Origin: Nitrososphaerales archaeon TH5896
Lineage (GTDB): Archaea; Thermoproteota; Nitrososphaeria; Nitrososphaerales; Nitrososphaeraceae
Reading direction: 5' to 3'
Assembly: GCA_014523625.1 (NCBI GenBank)
Contig: JAATVP010000015.1
Coordinates: 1-10,557 of the forward strand
DNA: 10,557 nt
The first letter of the stretch is position 1, and each line of letters opens with the position of its first letter. Both the position numbers and the translations under genes were made by a program. The notes beneath the pieces are model-generated. The model was not told the DNA's origin. It saw nothing but the letters and a program-made list of their open reading frames with translations, and did no database searches. This document shows, piece by piece, positions 6,528 through 10,557 of this stretch.

Positions 6528-7031
6528 TTAATTTTGCTGTCCGACTAATTTGTCTATTAGGAGTTTTATTTGCCTGATATCTCTACTACCGATTAGGTCG
6601 ACAATTTCGATATTAGTCCTGAAGTATGAGATCGCTTCTTTGGCCGATTTTAATGTGGGGTTGCTCCCTCTTGCACCTACTATTAGCCCGTCTTCTCTTA
6701 TTCCGTAGTTGTGAAGCGAAATCAAGGCTTGTCCAGGTAGATGTCCTTTGACATCTTTTCCACATAAAATCAAATACCGCAATTGGGTGCAACTGTGAAC
6801 TGTCTCAAGAAGACTATCAATTCCTCGATTTTCAGAAAGAAGTCTTCCGACAAGAAAAATCTTGCGCATGATATCCTTACTTGAAATAATTTCCTTTAGT
6901 AGACTCATGTCTGAGAGTGTGCAAATGGCAAGCATATTGCCATTTCCCATCTCATAAGATAGACGTATAGGAAGGACGAATTCGCATATTTTGCCCGCAA
7001 CTGTCTGCAAGGAATGCAGTGTTTTTTTCAT
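6528..7031 (-). CDS. Soluble MtrA-like corrinoid protein (methyl carrier)
   Basis: A 167-residue protein matching the corrinoid-binding domain of MtrA, subunit A of methyl-tetrahydromethanopterin:coenzyme M methyltransferase. Landmarks are MGNGNMLAICTLSD (28-41, MtrA: GNPxSPVAVCTLxS), LVGRLLSENRGIDSLLETV (60-78), YLILCGKDVKGHLPGQALIS (86-105), then LHNYGIREDGLIVGARGSNP (106-125) and IEIVDLIG (141-148). His97 in KGHLPGQ is the probable cobalt ligand, by recall of the family. In methanogens MtrA is anchored by a C-terminal membrane helix; here the protein ends soon after the domain with KLVGQQN, so it is soluble. No other mtr subunit is present, so this is not the sodium-pumping complex. It diverges from a cob(I)alamin adenosyltransferase gene. 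Likely job: carrying a methyl group on a corrinoid for a cytoplasmic methyltransferase, perhaps folate-independent methionine synthesis; that last step is speculation. Confidence 0.85.
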   Translation of the reverse strand: MKKTLHSLQTVAGKICEFVLPIRLSYEMGNGNMLAICTLSDMSLLKEIISSKDIMRKIFLVGRLLSENRGIDSLLETVHSCTQLRYLILCGKDVKGHLPGQALISLHNYGIREDGLIVGARGSNPTLKSAKEAISYFRTNIEIVDLIGSRDIRQIKLLIDKLVGQQN

Positions 7032-7158
7032 GAATCAGCTAGTCGCTATAATTTGCCCATGATATTGTATATTCCTTTAGGAATAGGTGGGTCGACAAAG
7101 TGAAGAATCCTATCAATTAGTACAAATTGTGAACACGGTTGACATCAAATATATAACA
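7032..7158. promoter_or_regulatory. Divergent promoter region of the MtrA-like and adenosyltransferase genes
   Basis: On the plus strand AAATATATAAC (7147-7157) is a good TATA box for the adenosyltransferase, predicting transcription from about 7178. On the minus strand ATATACAATATC (about 7061-7072) or AAATTATAG (about 7046-7054) could serve the mtrA-like gene. Between them TATTCCT (7070-7076) and AGGAATA (7079-7085) form a 16-bp inverted repeat with a 2-bp centre, next to the minus-strand box. It is a candidate operator. No gene is visible here. Confidence 0.5.
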
Positions 7159-7177
7159 ATCCCGTCGAGTACGGGAT
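7159..7177. repeat. Inverted repeat ATCCCGT-N5-ACGGGAT at the adenosyltransferase promoter
   Basis: Perfect 7-bp arms at 7159-7165 and 7171-7177 surround CGAGT. The repeat sits directly after the TATA-like box (7147-7157) and ends about where transcription should begin, 11 bp before the ATG at 7189. That position suits a repressor operator better than an RNA leader element, because most of it would not be transcribed. If the true start is further upstream, it would instead form a stable 5'-UTR hairpin. Confidence 0.5.
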
Positions 7178-7188
7178 AACAAACTACT

Positions 7189-7743
7189 ATGACAGAAGGA
7201 GGCGGAGGAGGAGGAGATGAAGGAATAATTGTTATCTTTACTGGAAATGGGAAGGGAAAGACAAGTGCAGCTCTGGGGATTGTATTGCGATCAGTTGGAC
7301 ATGGTCAGCGGGTAGCGATGGTTCAATTCATCAAGGGAGAATGGTATTATGGAGAGCTAACATCCTCAAAAAGGCTCGAGCCAGAATTTGACATGGTAGT
7401 ATCTGGTAGGGGATTTGTTGGGATTATCGATGATGATCTTCCATTGGAAGAGCATCAAGCAGCTGCTAAACTAGCCGTAGATATCGCGAAGAAGAAGGTT
7501 AGCTCTGGCGATTACGATTTGGTGATCCTAGACGAAATTAACTATGCATTGAAGCTAAATCTGATCGTTATCGAGGACGCCCTTGAACTTTTGAAATGCA
7601 AGGCAAGAAGGACCTCGGTTATCCTAACAGGAAACTATGCACCAACTAGATTAGTAGAAATTGCTGACATGGTCACAGAAATGAAAGAAATAAAGCACCC
7701 ATTTAGAAATGGGGTCAAGGCAATGAAGGGCATTGACTACTAG
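7189..7743 (+). CDS. cobA: Cob(I)alamin / cob(I)yrinate a,c-diamide adenosyltransferase, CobA/CobO (BtuR) family
   Basis: This enzyme transfers the 5'-deoxyadenosyl group of ATP to reduced corrinoid, a step in cobalamin synthesis or salvage. The 184-residue protein has the family P-loop TGNGKGKTSAALG (18-30), the motif VAMVQFIKGEWYYGE (42-56), Walker B YDLVILDEINYAL (109-121), LTGNYAP (147-153) where most members have TGRxAP, and the usual ending ADMVTEMKEIKHPFRNGVKA followed by MKGIDY. Length matches the family. The N-terminus is odd: MTE followed by six glycines and DEG, encoded by a GGA/GGC run (7198-7215), a short trinucleotide repeat of the kind that expands and contracts. The ATG at 7189 is preferred because the next in-frame ATG is far inside the P-loop domain. 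It is driven divergently from the MtrA-like corrinoid protein, which supports a shared corrinoid function. Confidence 0.93.
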   Translation: MTEGGGGGGDEGIIVIFTGNGKGKTSAALGIVLRSVGHGQRVAMVQFIKGEWYYGELTSSKRLEPEFDMVVSGRGFVGIIDDDLPLEEHQAAAKLAVDIAKKKVSSGDYDLVILDEINYALKLNLIVIEDALELLKCKARRTSVILTGNYAPTRLVEIADMVTEMKEIKHPFRNGVKAMKGIDY

Positions 7744-7792
7744 ATCTTGGCCCTTAGATAAAGTGTATTCTAGGACACGAATACGAGATCTA
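7741..7792. terminator. Nested inverted repeat at the 3' end of cobA
   Basis: TAGATCT (7741-7747), which includes the cobA stop codon, pairs perfectly with AGATCTA (7786-7792). Inside, GTATTC (7765-7770) pairs with GAATAC (7779-7784) around an 8-nt loop. The transcript could fold into a two-tier stem at the stop codon. There is no strong T-run afterwards, so it may be an RNA stability or 3'-end element rather than a simple terminator. Confidence 0.35.
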
Positions 7793-7971
7793 CTATGATG
7801 TTTTCCAAGTGCACTAGCCCCCACTCACTAAATCCATCATTACCGGGCTAAACCTTCGAGTAATATAACCCTGCAGAAAGGGTTAATAAATCCCAATTGC
7901 AGCTCAAATCACTCGGTCGTCAGGCTAATGGCAACGTTAAAGTAGCCGAAACGTGGCGTTTACCGTTATAA
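7793..7971 (+). promoter_or_regulatory. Non-coding leader and promoter region upstream of aIF2-alpha
   Basis: No gene is seen in this stretch on either strand. TAACCCT (7866-7872) and AGGGTTA (7879-7885) form a perfect inverted repeat with a 6-bp spacer, running directly into the TATA-like TTAATAAAT (7883-7891). That box would give a transcript starting near 7912 with a leader of about 60 nt. Within the leader, AAACG (7949-7953) can pair with CGTTT (7957-7961). The TTATAAATG at the start codon itself is too close to act as TATA box. Confidence 0.4.
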
Positions 7972-8775
7972 ATGATGACTGCCGAGGTTAGACGGCTTCC
8001 TGAAGAAGGGGAAATCGTTCTAGTTACGATAAAGGAGGTAACTGGTCATGGAGCTTACATAACTCTTGACGAATACGATGAAACGATTGGCTTTCTCCAT
8101 ATTTCCGAGATAGCTACAGGATGGATCAGAAACATCGAAAGGTACATCCGACCTAAACAGAAGACCGTTTTAAAGGTTATTCGAGTAAACAAGTCAAGGG
8201 CTGAAGTGGACTTGTCGCTTAAGCAGGTTACTGGCGACGAGAGGAAATCGAAGCTGATAGAAGTTAAGAAAAATGAAAAAGCCTCAGCATTCATGGATAT
8301 CGTAAAGAAAAAGGCAAACTTGTCAGATTCTGAAATGACTAGCCTGGAAGATGAAATCCTAAAGAAATTTGATCTAGTCTACGATTTGTTTGAGACCGTT
8401 TCAAGAAAGGGGATCGATTCTATTCGCAGTCTGGGGTTTTCCGAAGAAATCATGAAAGCGATTGAGACAGAGAGTAGCAAGATCCAAATACCTCACGTAG
8501 AAATAATGGGAATTCTTGAAATTTCTCTCAACAAGGCAGACGGTATTGAGAGGATAAAGAATCTATTGGGCTCCGTAGAAATGTCAAAAGCTAACACTTC
8601 AATTAGTATAACTTATGTTTCGGCTCCAAAGTACAGAATGGTAGTTAAAGCTGATAATTTTAAAAGTGCAGAAAAGATAATGAATAATGCACTAGAAAAA
8701 ATCAAAAGTGCGATCGGTCAGGAAAAGGGAACCTTTGATTTCAGGAGAGAGCAATCTAAAAAGGTTCACTCGTAG
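7972..8775 (+). CDS. eif2a: Translation initiation factor aIF2, alpha subunit
   Basis: Subunit of the heterotrimer that carries initiator Met-tRNA to the small ribosomal subunit. Its 267 residues show the three family domains: an S1-type OB fold at about 11-85 (GEIVLVTIKEVTGHGAYITL, GFLHISEI, VLKVIRVNKSRAEVDLSLK), a helical domain at about 90-172, and a C-terminal alpha-beta domain at about 175-258 (VEIMGILEISLNKADGIERI, ISITYVSAPKYRMVVKADN). At the place of the eukaryotic regulatory Ser51 (in the segment SRRRIRS) this protein reads ATGWIRN, with Asn54, so phosphorylation at that site cannot occur. Both ATG 7972 and ATG 7975 are possible starts. The nop10 gene begins 2 bp after the stop, the conserved archaeal pairing, so the two are co-transcribed. 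The ribosomal protein genes that often precede aIF2-alpha in archaea are absent here. Confidence 0.96.
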   Translation: MMTAEVRRLPEEGEIVLVTIKEVTGHGAYITLDEYDETIGFLHISEIATGWIRNIERYIRPKQKTVLKVIRVNKSRAEVDLSLKQVTGDERKSKLIEVKKNEKASAFMDIVKKKANLSDSEMTSLEDEILKKFDLVYDLFETVSRKGIDSIRSLGFSEEIMKAIETESSKIQIPHVEIMGILEISLNKADGIERIKNLLGSVEMSKANTSISITYVSAPKYRMVVKADNFKSAEKIMNNALEKIKSAIGQEKGTFDFRREQSKKVHS

Positions 8776-8777
8776 GC

Positions 8778-8942
8778 ATGAAGAAGCATCTTATGAGACT
8801 CTGCAAAGGCTGCTCTAAATACACGTTGAAATCAAATTGTCCTGTATGTGGGTCTTTTACCATCAACCCACATCCCCCTAAATATTCTCCAGATGATAAA
8901 TACGTACGCTATAGGGTCATGGACAGATATTCATCTGGTTAG
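8778..8942 (+). CDS. nop10: Ribosome biogenesis / H/ACA RNP protein Nop10
   Basis: A 54-residue protein, part of the archaeal H/ACA ribonucleoprotein (with Cbf5, Gar1 and L7Ae) that pseudouridylates rRNA using guide RNAs. It has an N-terminal zinc ribbon with Cys9, Cys12, Cys21 and Cys24 (LCKGCSKYTL, CPVCG), then the diagnostic TINPHPPKYSPDDKY (28-42) and a basic C-terminal helix (VRYRVMDRYSSG). Length is right for the family. The ATG is 2 bp after the aIF2-alpha stop, so it is the second gene of that operon; a start at the internal Met6 is conceivable but less likely given the spacing. Both flanking sequence and family motifs agree, and the gene is complete. Confidence 0.95.
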   Translation: MKKHLMRLCKGCSKYTLKSNCPVCGSFTINPHPPKYSPDDKYVRYRVMDRYSSG

Positions 8943-9021
8943 CACTGACTTGATTGGAACTCGAACGGTCTACTTATCTGTAGATCGACAAGAAATCACT
9001 TTCGGAATAGGTGCAGTGCCG

Positions 9022-9055
9022 ATACTCGCCTTTTGAGTATTGGAACTTTCTATAG
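9022..9055 (+). terminator. Hairpin after nop10, probable operon terminator
   Basis: ATACTC (9022-9027) and GAGTAT (9035-9040) form a 6-bp stem with loop GCCTTTT, about 80 bp after the nop10 stop, followed within 25 bp by a T-rich stretch (GAATTTTT, about 9056-9063). It is a plausible end of the aIF2-alpha/nop10 transcript. The remaining gap 8943-9140 shows no gene that I can support. Confidence 0.4.
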
Positions 9056-9140
9056 AATTTTTAAAAGTACTCCGTAGATGATATCTCCGATCCCAGCTGA
9101 TTGTGGTCTAGGCACTACTACCTCGTACTCACGGATAGTC

Positions 9141-9623
9141 TCAAGGACTGGCAGATTGAGGACTTGTCATGTTTATCAAATTACCTGCCGCAAACCCTGT
9201 CGCATTTGTATTTACAGTCTGTTCAATAACGGCTCTCATGGCCGTGTCATTTGTCGAGTCGCCAGTCATGTTCTGTGAGTCTGTCATGCCAGTGGCGTTG
9301 GACATATTGTTAGACATATTACTAGTAACTGATTCAATCTGCTGCCGTGCGGCAAAACTAGTTGCGTTAGTATTTTCTATCTCCCTAATCACCGCTTCCA
9401 TTTGAGATAGGGGACCAAATGACTCTACTAAAGACTCTCCCGTCTGATTTGCCATACTCAGATTGGACAATGGTGAAGGATTTGTAGAATTAGACGGGGA
9501 AGCTACAGGAAATTGTTGTGCATGAACATTTGGAACATAAAGATTTGGCACAAACTGCGTGCTCGAAACTGTAGCTAAAATAGCAAAACTCATTAAAGTC
9601 ATTATGACTGATCGCTTGTTCAT
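9141..9623 (-). CDS. Secreted Asn/Ser/Thr-rich protein with internal duplication
   Basis: A 160-residue protein of unknown function. It begins with a Sec-type signal peptide: MNKR, a hydrophobic core at about 6-20, and a likely cleavage after VHA (33-35). The mature part is low-complexity and rich in Asn, Ser, Thr, Met and Gln. I count eleven N-x-S/T sequons (for example NST, NLS, NQT, NMS, NMT, NDT), suggesting dense N-glycosylation on the cell surface. Two stretches, 75-96 and 129-150, are copies of one another: 13 of 22 positions are identical, sharing M-x-AVI, then NTNAT, FAA and a final Ile. No Cys and no membrane anchor is visible, so it is released or held non-covalently. A minus-strand ATAAATAAAT box (about 9648-9658) is about 26 bp from a start near 9627, giving an almost leaderless message. 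No homologue recognised. Confidence 0.8.
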   Translation of the reverse strand: MNKRSVIMTLMSFAILATVSSTQFVPNLYVPNVHAQQFPVASPSNSTNPSPLSNLSMANQTGESLVESFGPLSQMEAVIREIENTNATSFAARQQIESVTSNMSNNMSNATGMTDSQNMTGDSTNDTAMRAVIEQTVNTNATGFAAGNLINMTSPQSASP

Positions 9624-9633
9624 TGATGAACAA
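9616..9633. repeat. Inverted repeat TTGTTCAT-TG-ATGAACAA over the start codon of the secreted protein gene
   Basis: Perfect 8-bp arms at 9616-9623 and 9626-9633 with a 2-bp centre. The left arm contains the start codon (9621-9623 on the minus strand) and the repeat covers the expected transcription start, about 25 bp after the TATA-like box at 9648-9658. It could be an operator or a hairpin that hides the start codon. One or two 8-bp repeats are expected by chance in a window of this size. Confidence 0.4.
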
Positions 9634-9728
9634 CATTTGTCATTAGATTTATTTATTTCTACCTTCTATTCTATTGGAAAGTACAGTTAGAATAATATTC
9701 TCTGATTTCCCGCATAATCAAAGTATAA

Positions 9729-9758
9729 TAAAAAAGTTATGGTGAGTCTGATCACCAT
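9729..9758 (-). terminator. Hairpin-plus-T-run terminator of the beta-helix gene
   Basis: On the minus strand, 24 bp after the stop codon at 9784-9782, ATGGTGA (9758-9752) and TCACCAT (9745-9739) form a 7-bp stem around a 6-nt loop. AAC and a run of six T (9735-9730) follow, then more AT-rich sequence. This is the classic intrinsic-terminator layout and separates the beta-helix gene from the next minus-strand gene. Confidence 0.7.
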
Positions 9759-9781
9759 TTCGGTCTTTCCGTAGATATTAC

Positions 9782-10557
9782 CTATCTACCTATACAGATC
9801 CCGCTTGGATTGCTCACTTGGCAGTTGTTGTCGGTAAACTGGTTGTTGTTAATGTTTGGTGGCAGGCCGTTGGCGTTGTTCACATCGACGACATTCTCAA
9901 GAACGTTATTTGCTACGACACTATTTGCCGAGCTCTGTGCATCTAAGAATGCTCCATTTTGGCTTCCGTCAATATTGTTCATCGAAACCTCAGATTGTTG
10001 AGTATTCACAAACGTAATTCCAGCAAGAAGATTTCCGCTCATCAAGTTGGATGTCAATTTAGCACCTGTGCTAGAATGTGTAGCCACACCAAGACTGTTT
10101 TGTTTGACGATATTCTGTTGTATCTCTGTATTCTCAGATCCTGTCATAAATACCCCGATTTGATTACTGTCTAATATCAGAGATGACATTTTCATTCCGT
10201 TGGCACCCGTAACGAGGACACCAGCTTGGAAGTTACTTATCGAACCTGGTCCGTTGATGACGACATTATCGTTGTTTGGAACCATTATCCCTACTTTAGA
10301 GCTATCAGGTCCTGGACCAGTGATTGAGTACCCGTTCATGTTTACCACCGTATTATCACCACCAATAATGAGACCGTCTCCGCTGCAGTCAAGATTTGCT
10401 GTTAGGTTTACCAATCCGCTGACAACTTGTCCACATGCGGCGTTAGTTGCTACCGGTTGTGCTTGTGCCATTATTGGCAATGAAGGCATTGCTAGGCCAC
10501 CAATTGCCATTAGTGACAGAATTGTTGCTACCATGTATGACACAATAGTTCGTTTCA
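9782..10557 (-). CDS. Secreted right-handed parallel beta-helix protein (start cut by window edge)
   Basis: The visible coding sequence starts in-frame at the window edge. The last two bases on the minus strand are TG, followed by AAA CGA ACT ATT GTG, so the true start is very probably an ATG whose A lies one base outside. The resulting N-terminus (MKRTIVSYMVATILSLMAIG) is an excellent Sec signal peptide, ending near AQAQ. The GTG at 10543 is the only start fully inside the window and would lack the charged residues. The mature protein is a series of right-handed beta-helix (NosD/pectate-lyase-like) coils: GLIIGGDNTVVNMNGYSITG, VGIMVPNNDNVVINGPG, AGVLVTGANGMKMSSLIL, IGVFMTGSENTEIQQNIV, LGVATHSSTGAKLTSNLM, AGITFVNTQQSEVSMNNI, NGAFLDAQSSANSVVANNVL. 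Asn ladders are evident. Four Cys sit in two pairs flanking the helix and could form disulphide caps. Such folds bind or cleave polysaccharides; no catalytic residues can be assigned. A strong terminator follows. Confidence 0.82.
   Translation of the reverse strand, partial: KRTIVSYMVATILSLMAIGGLAMPSLPIMAQAQPVATNAACGQVVSGLVNLTANLDCSGDGLIIGGDNTVVNMNGYSITGPGPDSSKVGIMVPNNDNVVINGPGSISNFQAGVLVTGANGMKMSSLILDSNQIGVFMTGSENTEIQQNIVKQNSLGVATHSSTGAKLTSNLMSGNLLAGITFVNTQQSEVSMNNIDGSQNGAFLDAQSSANSVVANNVLENVVDVNNANGLPPNINNNQFTDNNCQVSNPSGICIGR

Noticed and set aside
7793..7860. Possible C/D-box small RNA (ATGATG near 7796, GC-rich stretch around 7816-7850)
   Set aside because: The C-box match is incomplete and no D box (CTGA) is at suitable spacing on either strand.
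8848..9036. 62-codon plus-strand frame overlapping nop10
   Set aside because: It overlaps the well-supported nop10 gene in another frame and has no recognisable homology.
9054..9159. Minus-strand short frame reading REYEVVVPRPQSAGIGDIIY
   Set aside because: It looks protein-like but is only about 35 codons, has no good start, and immediately follows a stop; chance cannot be excluded and no family was recognised.

Overview
The window looks like chromosomal DNA of an archaeon, most probably an ammonia-oxidising soil-type member of the Nitrososphaerota (Thaumarchaeota). The archaeal assignment is firm. It carries aIF2-alpha followed by the H/ACA RNP protein Nop10, an archaeal-type deoxyhypusine synthase, an Lrp/AsnC regulator, and AT-rich TATA-like boxes about 25 bp before several starts, several of them leaderless or nearly so. 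The thaumarchaeal placement is inference from the gene mix (DUR3-type urea transporter remnant, cobalamin gene, Asn/Ser-rich secreted proteins).

Layout. (1) 1-391, minus: a decayed 5' part of a sodium:solute symporter of the DUR3 urea-transporter type, recognisable only across two stop codons in one frame, a one-base deletion and two more stops. (2) 532-2012: an Lrp/AsnC regulator convergent with an orphan ParB-like protein. (3) 2217-6422: a stand-alone class I glutamine amidotransferase, a deoxyhypusine synthase (minus), a BON-domain protein (minus), a second divergent deoxyhypusine-synthase-like enzyme (plus), and a eukaryote-like glucosamine-6-phosphate N-acetyltransferase (plus). (4) 6528-7743: a divergent corrinoid pair, a small soluble MtrA-like corrinoid protein and a cob(I)alamin adenosyltransferase, with inverted repeats in the shared promoter region. 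(5) 7972-8942: the aIF2-alpha/Nop10 operon; Nop10 has only 54 codons and is easily missed. (6) 9141-10557, minus: two secreted proteins, one Asn/Ser/Thr-rich with many N-glycosylation sequons and an internal duplication, one a parallel beta-helix protein cut by the window edge.

Themes. Translation runs through the window: aIF2-alpha, Nop10 for rRNA pseudouridylation, and DHS, which makes deoxyhypusine on aIF5A. MtrA-like plus adenosyltransferase suggests local corrinoid/C1 chemistry. GNA1 points to UDP-GlcNAc synthesis, which would feed glycosylation of surface proteins like those at the right end; that link is inference.

The points most worth a second look are the soluble MtrA/adenosyltransferase pair in an organism that is not expected to be a methanogen, the urea-transporter pseudogene, the two deoxyhypusine synthase paralogues, and inverted repeats placed over predicted transcription starts. 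I saw no rRNA, convincing tRNA, CRISPR array, transposase or integrase.
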